64,000 bases of DNA from NCBI RefSeq assembly GCF_001412215.1, contig NZ_LLWP01000004.1:186001-250000 (forward strand), read 5' to 3'. The notes under the pieces are model-generated. The model did not search any database. It had not been told where the DNA came from and was given only the letters and a program-made list of their open reading frames with translations. Both the position numbers and the translations under genes were made by a program. Source of the DNA: Pedobacter sp. Hv1 (lineage in GTDB: Bacteria; Bacteroidota; Bacteroidia; Sphingobacteriales; Sphingobacteriaceae). Positions 33,701 to 42,945 of this stretch are shown here, piece by piece (positions within the stretch are counted from its first letter, which is position 1; each line of letters begins with the position of its first letter).

Positions 33701-36555
33701 CATCTATTGGAGTAGTAACCTATAAAGGAGCTGTCAGCAATAATGATTTAATGTTCGCTTCAAATCCACTAATCAACATAGAATTGTTGAGCGATAACAG
33801 TAGCGCCATTTTAACATTTATTCCTACCGCACAATTTGATGGCGTAGAAGTAAGGTTAAACTCTGGGTTGTTGGGAGCTTTAACTTCGGTAGATTTAAAC
33901 TACGCACAAAGAATAGTTGCTGCACCACAAGTAAATGCAACAACTGCAAGTGCATGTCAAGGTGCATCGGCTACATTGAGTATTAAAAATCCAACAGTTG
34001 GGGTTACCTATAAATGGTATTTAGAAACTACTTATCAGACAGGAAAAGATGGTACCTCGTTTACCACACCAACAACTTTGGTAGCTGGAACTTATAATTA
34101 TTATGTTACCGCTTCATCAAATGGTTGCGAAAGCTTACCAACAAAAGTTGTGGTTACTATTTTGCCATTACCTGCACCACCAGTAGCTGCAGTAGGAAAT
34201 CCGACAAGTGTTTGTTTTGGAACTGCTGCTACCTTAAGTGTTCAACAAGTTGCAGGTATTACCTACAAATGGTATGATGCCAGCGGAACGGTATTGGTTG
34301 TAAACAACAATACTTATACCACACCTACAAATCTGCCAGTTGGTACTTATGATTTCTTTGTAGAAGCTGTAAATGGCAATAGCTGTAGCAGCGCTGCACG
34401 TACAAAAATTACCCTTAGTGTGGGTAGCTCGGCGCTTGCTGCAGATATACAGGTAAGTGGTACAACTTCAATATGTGGTTCAACTACTACTACTTTAACT
34501 GCAAGCAGTACTACAGTAAATAATCCAATATTTACTTGGTATAGTGATGCCAACCTTACCACAGTAGTGTTTACAGGAGCGGTATTTACTACACCAGTGC
34601 TTACGGTAAATACAACCTATTATGTAACGGTTAAAGGAACCAACAAGTGCGAAAACAAACCTGCTGATGCCAAAATAGTGGCTTTAACTGTAAATCCACC
34701 AGCAACAAGTGCTGATATTACAGTTTCTACACCACCTCCAGCATGTGGTTCTACAAGTGTTACATTAGCTGCAAGTACTACAACAGTTACCAACCCAATA
34801 TTTACATGGTACAGCAATGCGGCATTAACCACTGTTGTAGCAACTGGAAATAGCTTTACTACACCAACATTAACCGCAACTACAACTTATTATGTAACTG
34901 TTAAGGGAAGCAATAAGTGCGAAAATACTGCTGCAACTGCAAAAACAGTGGTTGTCGTGGTTAATCCAAATGCGGTTGCTGCCGATATTACCGTGAGTGG
35001 TAACCTATTTACTTGTCAGAACAACTCTTCTATGTTAACGGCAAGTAGCACTACAGTTACCAATCCAATATTTACCTGGTATAGCAATGCTAACTTGACC
35101 AATGTGGTATTTGTTGGCTCAGTGTTTATTACCCCAGTGCTTACTGCAAACACTACTTATTATGTTACTGTAAAAGGAGATAATAAATGTGAGAATTTAG
35201 TTGGTGCGGCCAAAGACGTCACAATTACCATAAATACAGGGCCACTAACACCAATCATTTCAACCACTGGAACAACAATCTGTGCCGGAAATGCAACCAT
35301 CTTAACCATCCAAAATGCCCAAACTGGTGTGAGCTACGAATGGTATAATGATGCAACAGCTGGAACATTGTTATTCACAGGCTCATCATTTACCACACCA
35401 ATTTTAAATGTAAATACAGATTATTATGTAAGAGCAGTAGGAACAACAGGTTGTACAGGTACAACGGCTAGGGTTAAAGCAACAGTAACCATTACCACAA
35501 AACCGAATACACCTACACTAAATGCCTCTACCATCAATGCATGTGCTGGTAGTACAGCAACAATTACAGTAACTAATGCTGTTGCAGGCATTACTTATAT
35601 CTATTATAGCAGTGCAACAAGTAACATTCCATTGGGTACAGGTGCTATCTTTACTACACCTGTTCTTACAGCCAATACAGTTTATTTTGTAGAAGCGAGT
35701 GCTGGTAGTTGTATTTCTAGTGGTCGTGCACAAGTTAACATTACTGTTAATGCATCTCCAGTTGCACCATCAAGTTTGTCGAGCTCTAACACCTCACCTT
35801 GTTCTGGTAGCACCGTGGTATTGAGTGTCAATAATCCAGATGCCAATTTAACTTACAGATGGTATACCACAAGTACAGGTGGAACCGCTTTGTTTGAAGG
35901 CAATAGTTATACTACAGCTCCTTTAGCAACTACAACTACCTATTATGTAGAGAGTGTTGCAAAAACCGGCGGATGTGCTAGCCCTACCAGAACATCAATT
36001 ACAGTTACGGTAGCCCCAGTTTTAGCTACACCAGTTGTAAGGGTAGAAACTGTAACCAATAACAGTATTTTGTTTAGTTGGAATGCTGTATCTGGAGCAA
36101 CATCTTATGAAGTTTCTACCAATAACGGAACTACTTGGATTGCATCAACCGGAACTAGCTATTTAGCAAGTGGTTTACAGGCCGGACAAAGTGTAACCAT
36201 TATTGTAAGGGCAAAGGGACAATTAGGTTGCCAAACCAGTGCCAATTCTACACCAACTACCGGAACAGCTACCAACCCATCTAGTGATGATTTGTATGTG
36301 CCTAATACATTTACACCAAATGGTGATGGAAGGAATGATGTTTTCTATGCTTATGGTACAGTAATGAATTTTAAAATCCGAATCTACAACCAATGGGGTC
36401 AGTTCGTTTTCGAATCGCTATCCATTACACAAGGATGGGATGGAACCTTTAAAGGAACATTACAGCCAAGTGGGGTATATGTATACTATATCGATGTAAC
36501 ATTCAATAGCGGTAATAGTAAAATGCTTAAAGGAACGATAACACTTTTAAGATAA
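27775..36555 (+). CDS. Giant secreted multi-Ig adhesin-like protein, T9SS type B substrate
   Basis: The 2926-residue product starts at ATG 27775 with a signal peptide ending SNLSYAQ; an in-frame TTG at 27739 is less likely. About residues 215-370 hold a 150-residue module (GxLLSLxxL, FDRVxI) that recurs at nt 30990-31430, 32215-32680 and 33455-33925. Five putative-Ig (He_PIG) repeats with LPPGLSFNATTREITGTPT fill nt 29150-30470, and more than a dozen Ig-like domains (Y-K-W-Y-D...TGGT...FTTPxLxAxTTYYV) make up the rest. An FN3-like domain (nt 36020-36280) precedes the C-terminal gliding-motility/CHU_C domain (VPNTFTPNGDGRNDVF, YNQWGQFVFES, PSGVYVYYI), the type B sorting signal of type IX secretion. 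PorP/SprF follows directly. Surface adhesion is inference. Confidence 0.93.
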   Translation: MKLTSTYSTKLIKTIIFLFSIIVITLISNLSYAQTKILANTATVKSNPVQDPNNAILDDDSFAIVKSGGSLLGGGPSGELELKFASTIPANKTTFIRIDFDADVLNALLGGNLGTTLADVLGTVVLGNHYFNVGARNSAGNDVLTGSSSGGFSSSNLRLVKDASGKFYVAITPENPYDRVYIKDVTSALLLGSSNQTKVYNAFYISGTGSCDPAFATDFEGTGLTVSLLGVGKAGVTNMQNAIDNNSSTASQISLGALGVAGSISQNVYFNSPSNSGDEFNVRLGVDPALLNVGLLNKISVSAYNGNNLVYSEALTNSLLGLDLIGLLNSGQVVNIPFSPGSAFDRVKITLTSLLNVNVTQTISVYGVTRSAPRPTFSAPYSNAMTACYNTGAVLGATTAATNQLIWYAALDGGAPLATTAFNGTYTTVALTANKTYYVAAKKIGCPDESARVAVNVTVNPAIVLPTTTLANAIVATAFSKQITLATGGTGPYTYAFEAGGTLPPGITLSSTGLLSGTPTTAGTYTFGISATDSKNCKVTTPHTLKVNNALVLGPLALPNGTVGTLYPTQVIPAATGGSTPYVYTATNLPPGLSFNATTREITGTPTTAGTFVVPVKVTDGDGNIVIRDYTIIVKDPLSIPAATLADGTVNTPYTIQTIPAAIGGTTPYTYAATNLPPGLSFNTTTREITGTPTTVGTFIVAVTVTDAENKTVNRNYSIKVTEALSLPAKTLADGTVGAVYVTETLPAALGGVGPYTYAAVNVPPGLSFNTTTRQVSGTPTQAGNYSIQLTATDSEGKTVSNNYALKVIGALSLPTMALPDGTVGDVYPVQILPAVTGGTAPYTYVASNLPPGLSFNATTREITGTPTVGGNYSISLKVTDANSNVANTNYAITIKVKAPIAANVTTCNGTSATLTVSNLQAGVTYNWYGPTGNTPLTTNNNGTYTTAVLNANTTFYVEAVSGTGVSSKTAVNVTINASPNLPTITTNNQVVNSGQNTVLQASADAGLTINWYGVATGGTLLGTGTSFTTPNLSTTTTYYAETVNANGCKSATRAPVTVTVTTGGGGTACNAANSQNTGIISLLCVLCNITGPTNSTDADPNNFTKITLSVGVAATGYQRLIFPTAGLSTDSIRLDLATPTGLLDLSVLSGITVKVMNGSTVVSSYPLNSSLIYLQLLSGNRFKATVPAGADFDRVEVSFSAVVAALSSLDIYGAEIIYPKPTIAASGQSVCSGSTAALSATPNGGTTLTWYSAATGGTLLATGNTYTSPALTASTIYYIQVSRNGCANPERVPVNVTVVPVLAVPVVAAVGASCEGSAVVLSVTSPDPTITYKWYDVATGGTSLFSGASFTTPALTASKTYYVEATKLGCTSATRAAVPVTVNPRPSLPQVQSSVSTITAGQTVILTATSTDSNVDFNWYTSANATAPVYTGATYVTPPLNATTTFYVDAKSKTNGCVSASRVAITINVDNGGTPNPVPCEGAAAETNGVNGVALLSGVVNSGLAIDNDTQTASTLLMPVGALNASVYQRLTFGSAGNIGDAVKVLISSPGKLLSLALLGNVEISTSNGGVSNNDAVSLGGALVSLELLSGNTQALVTIVPTKAFDAVEIKLNSGVLGALTSIGVNYAQHVIAAPEVTTANATACLNQATTLSVKNPKANLTYKWYDATGVYQTGKDGVSFTTPALSANTKYFVAASSSTGCLSAKSEINVTITPAPVAPTLLSNDVTTCSGNNVVLQVKDPIAGITYKWYNAAGVYQTGKDGTSFTIASVTANTTYAVEAVNACGLASARTTATVKVGTLDPPIVTPASVSISSGSVAILTATSSTANAVINWYQTATSTTILATGNSYITPTLTTTTTFYAEASVPGGCASVRVPVVVTVIPGGPPTTVPCGSATIAVADGVSGVALLAGVFNPGLAVDDKIETASSLVMPVGALGAYVYQRVGFTGGLSNIGDALRIKITSPGKLLSLGVLPSIGVVTYKGAVSNNDLMFASNPLINIELLSDNSSAILTFIPTAQFDGVEVRLNSGLLGALTSVDLNYAQRIVAAPQVNATTASACQGASATLSIKNPTVGVTYKWYLETTYQTGKDGTSFTTPTTLVAGTYNYYVTASSNGCESLPTKVVVTILPLPAPPVAAVGNPTSVCFGTAATLSVQQVAGITYKWYDASGTVLVVNNNTYTTPTNLPVGTYDFFVEAVNGNSCSSAARTKITLSVGSSALAADIQVSGTTSICGSTTTTLTASSTTVNNPIFTWYSDANLTTVVFTGAVFTTPVLTVNTTYYVTVKGTNKCENKPADAKIVALTVNPPATSADITVSTPPPACGSTSVTLAASTTTVTNPIFTWYSNAALTTVVATGNSFTTPTLTATTTYYVTVKGSNKCENTAATAKTVVVVVNPNAVAADITVSGNLFTCQNNSSMLTASSTTVTNPIFTWYSNANLTNVVFVGSVFITPVLTANTTYYVTVKGDNKCENLVGAAKDVTITINTGPLTPIISTTGTTICAGNATILTIQNAQTGVSYEWYNDATAGTLLFTGSSFTTPILNVNTDYYVRAVGTTGCTGTTARVKATVTITTKPNTPTLNASTINACAGSTATITVTNAVAGITYIYYSSATSNIPLGTGAIFTTPVLTANTVYFVEASAGSCISSGRAQVNITVNASPVAPSSLSSSNTSPCSGSTVVLSVNNPDANLTYRWYTTSTGGTALFEGNSYTTAPLATTTTYYVESVAKTGGCASPTRTSITVTVAPVLATPVVRVETVTNNSILFSWNAVSGATSYEVSTNNGTTWIASTGTSYLASGLQAGQSVTIIVRAKGQLGCQTSANSTPTTGTATNPSSDDLYVPNTFTPNGDGRNDVFYAYGTVMNFKIRIYNQWGQFVFESLSITQGWDGTFKGTLQPSGVYVYYIDVTFNSGNSKMLKGTITLLR

Positions 36556-36604
36556 TTATTGGCTTATTAATAATGGTGAAATGATTTTAACTAAAACGAT
36601 ACCG

Positions 36605-37600
36605 ATGAAAAATATAAAATTGATAATAGCACTTACCTTGGGTTTAAGTTTAGGAATAAAGCAGTCAAATGCGCAGGTAGATCCTCACTTTTCTCAATAT
36701 TATGCCAACCCTATCTGGCTAAACCCTGCTTTAACAGGTGTAACTGAAGGCGCTTATCGTGTAAACGTTAATGCCAAACAGCAGTGGAGTAACTTAAACA
36801 ATGGCTTTTTAACAGCAGGAGCATCTTTTGATGCTGCTCCGGTTAAGAATCTGGCTTTTGGAGGAATGATCATCAACCAAAGGGCAGGGGCAATTAGTTA
36901 CAATCAGTTAAATGTATTGGCCTCGGCTGCCTATCGCATTAGATTTGGCCAAAATGGCGATCAGATTGTGAACTTTGGTATGCAGGCTGGAATTATCAGT
37001 AAAAGTTTTGATGCTTCTAAAGCAACTTTTGGTAACCAGTATAATCCTGGTATGGGTTACGATCCTTCCATGCCATTTAATGAAAACGTGAACTCTCAAG
37101 ATTTTGTTGCACCAGATATCAATGCTGGTGTGATGTATTTTGACGGAAGCAGTTATAAAAGCGCCAATGTTTTTGTAGGTGCCTCAGTAGCCCATATTAA
37201 CCAGCCAAAAGACAAGTTTGTGGGTGGTGATGCTAAGATACCCATGCGTTTTACAGGACATGGTGGTGTAAGGTTTAAGGTAAACAACATGTTGGCCCTT
37301 ACGCCAAATGCATTGTATATGAAACAGGGAAATGCGGAAGAGTATGCTTTAAGTATGTACGCCCAATTGATGCTAGATCCACAATCTGATCTTCTTTTTG
37401 GGGGCAACTATAGATTTAAAGATGCTGCCATTGCTTATGTGGGTGTCCATTTTAAAAGTATGGTATTTGGCCTGAGCTACGATTTCAATACATCAGACTT
37501 GAACAGAGCTACCGGAAGTAAAGGTGGACTAGAATTATCAATTTCATTTAACAGCAGAAAAGGCATTGTAGGCCCTAACTTCTTCTGTCCTAGACTTTAA
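36605..37600 (+). CDS. PorP/SprF-family T9SS outer-membrane protein
   Basis: The signal peptide MKNIKLIIALTLGLSLGIKQSNA is followed by the hallmark QVDPHFSQYYANPIWLNPALTG of PorP/SprF proteins and ends in GIVGPNFFCPRL. Proteins of this family are outer-membrane barrels that help type B (CHU_C-tailed) cargo leave through the type IX machinery and/or attach to the surface. The gene follows the giant cargo gene by 49 bp, the classical cargo-SprF pairing. I chose ATG 36605 over an ATG at 36581 because it opens on the signal peptide. It is almost surely co-transcribed with its neighbours. Confidence 0.93.
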   Translation: MKNIKLIIALTLGLSLGIKQSNAQVDPHFSQYYANPIWLNPALTGVTEGAYRVNVNAKQQWSNLNNGFLTAGASFDAAPVKNLAFGGMIINQRAGAISYNQLNVLASAAYRIRFGQNGDQIVNFGMQAGIISKSFDASKATFGNQYNPGMGYDPSMPFNENVNSQDFVAPDINAGVMYFDGSSYKSANVFVGASVAHINQPKDKFVGGDAKIPMRFTGHGGVRFKVNNMLALTPNALYMKQGNAEEYALSMYAQLMLDPQSDLLFGGNYRFKDAAIAYVGVHFKSMVFGLSYDFNTSDLNRATGSKGGLELSISFNSRKGIVGPNFFCPRL

Positions 37601-37611
37601 TTTTTTGACTT

Positions 37612-39630
37612 ATGAAGACCATAAAAATTTTTCTCGTACTATTTTGTACTCTTTCGTTAGCTAAAGCCCAAATGGTTTCTAACAATAGGAGAGTGGCCGA
37701 TGTCTATTTTATCAATAAAGAATATTATGCAGCAGCAGAATATTATAAAAGGTCATTGCAGATTTCTTCAGACAGTGTTGGTTTTACGGTTCCTTATGCC
37801 TTTGAAAGCAAGGTCAAAGAGCAAAAAGGTGAAATCAAAAAAGATGAATATGAATATTTGGTATTTCAATTGGCATCGTCGTTACGATTGTACAAGAACT
37901 TTCAAGATGCTGAAAAATGGTACCTCATTGCCAACGGTTTTACCAATCCTAAATATGCATTGAGCATGTATTGGTATGGCGATTGTTTAAGGGCCAACAA
38001 AAAATATGATGATGCCATTACGGCTTTCAATAGTTTTATGGCAAAGTATTCAATTAACGATGGGTATAAAGAAAAGGCAGATCTAGAAATCTCATCTTGT
38101 AAGTACGCCTTAAACGAAATGAAATATCCGAGATTGTTTAGATTGGCGAGACTGCAAAATGACATTAACCAAGCAGGCTCAAATTATGCTCCTGTGCTGA
38201 ACAACCAAGTTTTTTATTTTACTTCATCGCGTCCTGTAAATATGATTGCAGGAAAAAACCAGGTATTGGGTGGGGTACAAAATGCGGTTAAGGTGGTGAG
38301 AAAAGAAACGCCGTACATCAATACCATTTATGCCATTCAAGACAATAGCCCTCGTGCGTCGAATGTAAGTATTAAAAAAGTACCTATTGATGTAAAAAAG
38401 ATGGAGGCAGCTGCTATTTCCATTCATCCTAACGGAAATATGATGTTCATTACCGCATGGGTAAATAAAGATGAAAAGATAAGAAGTATCTACATCTCTA
38501 AAAGAACAGGTACCAATTGGTCTGATCCGGTAGCATTGGGTAATGAAATTAATGTAGAAGGTTACAATTCAATTCAGCCTTTTATTAGCAAAGACAGTAA
38601 ATATTTGATCTTCTCTTCTGATAGACCCGGTGGTTCTGGTAAATACGACCTTTGGTATGCCACATTAGCTGCTGATGGAACTGTGGGCAAAGCAACCAAT
38701 ATGGGCAGTAAGATCAATACCCCAGAAGATGAACAAGCACCATACTATAATTATAAAACCAAAAAACTGTTGTACAGCAGTAATGGAAAAATAGGCTTGG
38801 GTGGTTTTGATTTTTACGAAAGTACAGGTGATTTTGATAACTGGACAACACCAGCAAATATGGGTTATCCATTCAACTCGGCTAAAGATGATATCTACTT
38901 TACCTCGTTAGATGATCTAGATAAAGAAGGTTATATCAGCTCAGATCGCGAATCAGTTTGTTGTTTAGAGGTTTTCCAGATTTCTAGAAAACAACTAACA
39001 GTAACAGGTGCATTGATTGATTGTGCTACAATGAAACCGCTAGAAGGCGCTAAAATTACGTTAACGGGTAACGATATAGATAAACAATCTGTATTAACCG
39101 ATGCCAATGGAAGTTATAGTTTTCAGCTTAATTCTAATCGTGGCTTACAGTTAAATGCTACAATGGACAATTATTTTGCTAAAAACCTGAACTATTCTTA
39201 CGATCAGCTAGTGGTAGCAGATACTTTGTTAAGTGCAAATTTATGTTTAGAACCTATTGTAATTGATAAACCAATTGTATTGGAGAATATTTTTTACGAG
39301 TTTGATAAAGCAGAATTGACAGAAGCCTCAAAAGTTACCTTAGATAACTTGTATAGTGTGATGGTCGATAATCCTAATATTGAGATTGAACTTAGCGCAC
39401 ATACTGATATCATCGGTACAGAAGCGTATAACCTTGACCTATCTGCCAGACGTGCCCGTTCTTGTGTAGATTATCTGGTAAGTAAGGGAGTTACAGAAAG
39501 TAGGATGACATGGAGAGGTTATGGGTATAGCCAACCTATTGCGCCAAATACAACGATAGATGGAAAAGACAATCCAGAAGGACGAGCCTTAAACCGACGA
39601 ACAGAATTTAAGGTTACCAAAAGCAAATAA
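37612..39630 (+). CDS. OmpA/PD40 (PorE-like) envelope protein of the T9SS cargo operon
   Basis: Order of parts: signal peptide (MKTIKIFLVLFCTLSLAKA), TPR-like N-terminus (about 30-190: YYAAAEYYKRSLQ, YDDAITAFNSFMAKY), PD40 beta-propeller repeats (about 200-455: PFISKDSKYLIFSSDRPGG), a carboxypeptidase-regulatory-like domain (GALIDCATMKPLEGAKITLTG), and a C-terminal OmpA domain (YEFDKAELTEAS, LSAHTDIIGTEAYN, LNRRTEF). This matches PorE-type proteins that link T9SS components to peptidoglycan. It starts 11 bp after PorP/SprF and is followed by a terminator, closing the three-gene operon. Confidence 0.92.
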   Translation: MKTIKIFLVLFCTLSLAKAQMVSNNRRVADVYFINKEYYAAAEYYKRSLQISSDSVGFTVPYAFESKVKEQKGEIKKDEYEYLVFQLASSLRLYKNFQDAEKWYLIANGFTNPKYALSMYWYGDCLRANKKYDDAITAFNSFMAKYSINDGYKEKADLEISSCKYALNEMKYPRLFRLARLQNDINQAGSNYAPVLNNQVFYFTSSRPVNMIAGKNQVLGGVQNAVKVVRKETPYINTIYAIQDNSPRASNVSIKKVPIDVKKMEAAAISIHPNGNMMFITAWVNKDEKIRSIYISKRTGTNWSDPVALGNEINVEGYNSIQPFISKDSKYLIFSSDRPGGSGKYDLWYATLAADGTVGKATNMGSKINTPEDEQAPYYNYKTKKLLYSSNGKIGLGGFDFYESTGDFDNWTTPANMGYPFNSAKDDIYFTSLDDLDKEGYISSDRESVCCLEVFQISRKQLTVTGALIDCATMKPLEGAKITLTGNDIDKQSVLTDANGSYSFQLNSNRGLQLNATMDNYFAKNLNYSYDQLVVADTLLSANLCLEPIVIDKPIVLENIFYEFDKAELTEASKVTLDNLYSVMVDNPNIEIELSAHTDIIGTEAYNLDLSARRARSCVDYLVSKGVTESRMTWRGYGYSQPIAPNTTIDGKDNPEGRALNRRTEFKVTKSK

Positions 39631-39634
39631 AGTG

Positions 39635-39665
39635 AAAAGCCTTCTAGAAATCTAGAAGGCTTTTT
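39635..39665 (+). terminator. Terminator of the T9SS cargo operon
   Basis: An AAGCCTTCTAGA / TCTAGAAGGCTT stem with a 2-nt loop is followed by T's. The next 150 bp up to the convergent symporter hold nothing else clear. Confidence 0.9.
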
Positions 39666-39819
39666 ACTTTCAATTTTAGTATGAATGTGTCAAATTTTAT
39701 CTTGTTGAACTTATCGAAAGCTCTCTTTTTATTAAAATGCATATCATTGTCTATGCTAATGCAATTAACTTAGTTATTCTTAGCTTTCTTAGGTGGTAAA
39801 ATATAACAGCTATTAAGCC

Positions 39820-41496
39820 TTACCAATAGATGGTATAAAGGGCAACCAATAATCCGATAATTAATAAAGCACCTACCGCAAAACCAGTTGTGGTTTTAAA
39901 CATCTTGGCATCAATTTCCAGTCCTTTGGGATTAACCCCATTTCTGTTTTCGAACATGCTGATGATAACCATACCAATGATACAGAACAAGAATACAAAA
40001 CCCATTCTATCAATGAAAGGGATTTCGTAAACGCCAACAGCATTTTTTACAGCAAATCCTACATCCGAAAGGAAAGCTAAGTCTACCATTCCTGGTAAGA
40101 ATTTCAATAACAATGATAATCCAAAACCACCAATTGTGGCAAATAAAGCTGCATTAGAAGTGGTTCTTTTCCAGAAGAAGCCCAAAATAAACATGGCAAA
40201 AATACCTGGAGATACAAAGCCTGTATACTCTTGGATATATTGGAAGCCTCCTTTTTTATCGATCCCTAAATGAGGGGCAATCAGCACACCTAAGAGCATT
40301 GAACCAACAATGGCTATTTTACCAATAACGACTAAATTTTTCTCAGAAGCATCTGTTTTTAATACTTTTTTATAAATGTCTAGCGTAAAGATGGTGGCAA
40401 TACTATTGGCCTTACCAGCTAAAGAAGCCACTACAGCTGCAGTTAAAGCTGCAAAAGAAAGCCCTTTTAGTCCGGCAGGTAATAAATTTAACAATACTGG
40501 GTAGGCACGATCTGGATTTACACTGCCGTCTTGTAGCATTTCGGTCTGAAAAGCACCATCTTTATAAAGCACATATGCTGCAATGCCCGGTAATACTACA
40601 ATAATAGGCATTAAGAGTTTTAAGAAAGCGGCGAATAAAATTCCACTACGTGCTGTTTTAAGGTCTGCACCTAAGGCACGTTGGGTAATGTATTGGTTAC
40701 AGCCCCAATAATTTAAGTTTACAATCCACATACCACCAACTAATACACTTAAACCAGGCAAGTCGATGTAGTTTTCATTGTCTGGTTTCAAGATCATATG
40801 AAAATGCTCAGATGCCTTAGCAGTCATTACATTATAACCTTCAAAAATGCCTTTTGTGCCATAATGGTCTGATACTAGATTTAAAGCCAGGTAAGTAGTT
40901 GCCAGTCCGCCTAAGATCAAAAAGAACACTTGGATCACATCTGTATAACCAATTACCTTCATACCGCCGAGTGTAATGATAATGGCAAATGCAGCAATGG
41001 CATACATACAAGCGTCAATACTGAAACCTGAAATACTACTTACCGCAAGTGCACCTAAATAGAGGATGGAAGTAAGGTTAACTACTACATACAACAAGAG
41101 CCAGAAAACAGCCATAATCATAGCTACAGTGCCATTGTAACGCTGGTGGAGGAACTGGGGCATGGTAAATATCTTGTTTTTAAGATATACAGGTATAAAA
41201 AATACCGCTACCACAATTAAGGTGGCTGCCGCCATCCATTCGTAAGTGGCAATTGCTAAGCCCATTTTAAAGCCAGATCCGCTCATGCCAATAAACTGTT
41301 CGGCCGAAATATTCGAAGCGATTAATGAGGCTCCAATGGCCCACCAGGTTAAAGAACCCTCTGCCAAAAAGTAATCTTTAGAACCACCAGAGGCAGATTT
41401 CTTTTTCTTGTAGATGTACAGGCCATAAGCCGCTACAATGACGAAGTAGATTAAAAAAACAATATAATCCTTCGTGTCTAGTAAATTAGTTTTCAT
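39820..41496 (-). CDS. Sodium:sugar symporter (SSS family), probably for xylose
   Basis: The 558-residue membrane protein has about 14 hydrophobic helices and SSS signatures: LAEGSLTWWAIGASLIASNI, SAEQFIGMSGSG and the later ALTAAVVASLAGKANS. Such proteins couple Na+ entry to sugar uptake across the inner membrane. It is last in the lacI-xylB-xylA-symporter array on this strand, 97 bp after xylA, so xylose is the likely substrate. No strong terminator is seen after it. Confidence 0.88.
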   Translation of the reverse strand: MKTNLLDTKDYIVFLIYFVIVAAYGLYIYKKKKSASGGSKDYFLAEGSLTWWAIGASLIASNISAEQFIGMSGSGFKMGLAIATYEWMAAATLIVVAVFFIPVYLKNKIFTMPQFLHQRYNGTVAMIMAVFWLLLYVVVNLTSILYLGALAVSSISGFSIDACMYAIAAFAIIITLGGMKVIGYTDVIQVFFLILGGLATTYLALNLVSDHYGTKGIFEGYNVMTAKASEHFHMILKPDNENYIDLPGLSVLVGGMWIVNLNYWGCNQYITQRALGADLKTARSGILFAAFLKLLMPIIVVLPGIAAYVLYKDGAFQTEMLQDGSVNPDRAYPVLLNLLPAGLKGLSFAALTAAVVASLAGKANSIATIFTLDIYKKVLKTDASEKNLVVIGKIAIVGSMLLGVLIAPHLGIDKKGGFQYIQEYTGFVSPGIFAMFILGFFWKRTTSNAALFATIGGFGLSLLLKFLPGMVDLAFLSDVGFAVKNAVGVYEIPFIDRMGFVFLFCIIGMVIISMFENRNGVNPKGLEIDAKMFKTTTGFAVGALLIIGLLVALYTIYW

Positions 41497-41593
41497 TCAT
41501 TATGGTTTTTTTGGTTTAGCATTCTAAATGTAATCAATAGGTAAATAGGTTTCAATAACAATTTAACTACACATTGAATTGTTAGCGAACAGG

Positions 41594-42925
41594 TTAGATG
41601 TATCTGTTGATCAAATTCTCTAAGTATTCTTGTTTGCCACTGGTGATTGCCGGTTCGCCATTTGCTACAGCGTAGTTTCTCAAGTCTTCTAAAGAAAGTT
41701 TACCCTGTTCAAACTCTGCACCTTTACCAATATCGAAAGAGCTGTAACGATCGCTTCTGATCTTTTGATAATCCGATTTTTGCAAAATGGCATCTGCAGT
41801 AACCAAAGCACGGGCAAAAATATCCATTCCACCAATGTGGGCATAAAATAAATCTTTAGGATCTGTAGAATTGCGACGGATTTTAGCATCGAAATTTACA
41901 CCACCACCTTTTAATCCACCACCTTCTAAAATGATCAACATGGCTTCTGTCAGTTCATTAATATCATTTGGGAATTGGTCAGTATCCCATCCATTTTGAT
42001 AATCGCCACGGTTGGCATCAATAGAACCTAATAAGCCATTATCTACTGCAACCTGTAGTTCATGTTGAAACGTGTGACCTGCTAATGTAGCATGGTTCAC
42101 TTCTAAATTGAGTTTGAAATCATTCAAAAGGCCATATTGTTGCAAAAAGCTTTTCACAGTTGCGGCATCGTAATCATATTGGTGTTTAGAAGGTTCACAT
42201 GGTTTAGGCTCAACAAAAAAAGTACCTTTAAAACCTTGTTTACGGGCGTAATCTTTAGCGGTATGTAAGAATTTTGCCAAATGTTCTTGCTCACGTTTCA
42301 TATTGGTATTGAGCAAACTCATGTATCCTTCTCTTCCTCCCCAAAACACATAATTTTCTCCATCTAAGGCAATAGTTGCATCTAAAGCGGCTTTTACTTG
42401 AGCGGCGCCATGTGCCAATACATGAAAATCAGGATTGGTTGAAGCCCCATTCATATAACGTTGATGGCTGAATAGGTTTGCAGTTCCCCAAAGTAGTTTT
42501 ACGCCACTTTCTGCTTGTTTTAATTTGGCGTATTCAACCAGTGTTTGCAAACGGTGCTCGTTCTCTACAATATCATTTGTGTAATCAACAACATCTACAT
42601 CATGAAAACAATAATAAGGAATTTGCATCTTGGTCATGAATTCAAAAGCAGCATCCATTTTATCTTTGGCACGCTCAATGGCATCTTTCTTTTCATCCCA
42701 TGGGAAAATATGTGTTGCACCACCAAAAGGATCAGCACCATTTCCATTAAACGAATGCCAATAAGCACAGGCAAATTTGAAATGCTCGTTCATTGTTTTG
42801 CCTGCCACCACTTTATCGGCTTCATACCATCTAAAGGCCATTGGATTATCGCTCTGCAAACCTTCAAACTGTATTTGGTCTATGCCTTTGAAAAATTCCT
42901 TTTCTCCTTTTACTACTTTTGTCAT
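41594..42925 (-). CDS. xylA: Xylose isomerase
   Basis: XylA interconverts xylose and xylulose using two divalent metals. The 443-residue length fits class II enzymes. Active-site segments are present: CFHDVDV (catalytic His), [49 protein letters not shown] and [19 protein letters not shown], which carry the metal ligands. It lies 20 bp downstream of xylB, in the same orientation, forming an operon that feeds xylulose to the kinase. Confidence 0.98.
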   Translation of the reverse strand: MTKVVKGEKEFFKGIDQIQFEGLQSDNPMAFRWYEADKVVAGKTMNEHFKFACAYWHSFNGNGADPFGGATHIFPWDEKKDAIERAKDKMDAAFEFMTKMQIPYYCFHDVDVVDYTNDIVENEHRLQTLVEYAKLKQAESGVKLLWGTANLFSHQRYMNGASTNPDFHVLAHGAAQVKAALDATIALDGENYVFWGGREGYMSLLNTNMKREQEHLAKFLHTAKDYARKQGFKGTFFVEPKPCEPSKHQYDYDAATVKSFLQQYGLLNDFKLNLEVNHATLAGHTFQHELQVAVDNGLLGSIDANRGDYQNGWDTDQFPNDINELTEAMLIILEGGGLKGGGVNFDAKIRRNSTDPKDLFYAHIGGMDIFARALVTADAILQKSDYQKIRSDRYSSFDIGKGAEFEQGKLSLEDLRNYAVANGEPAITSGKQEYLENLINRYI

Positions 42926-42945
42926 TGTAATTATATTTAGGGGTT

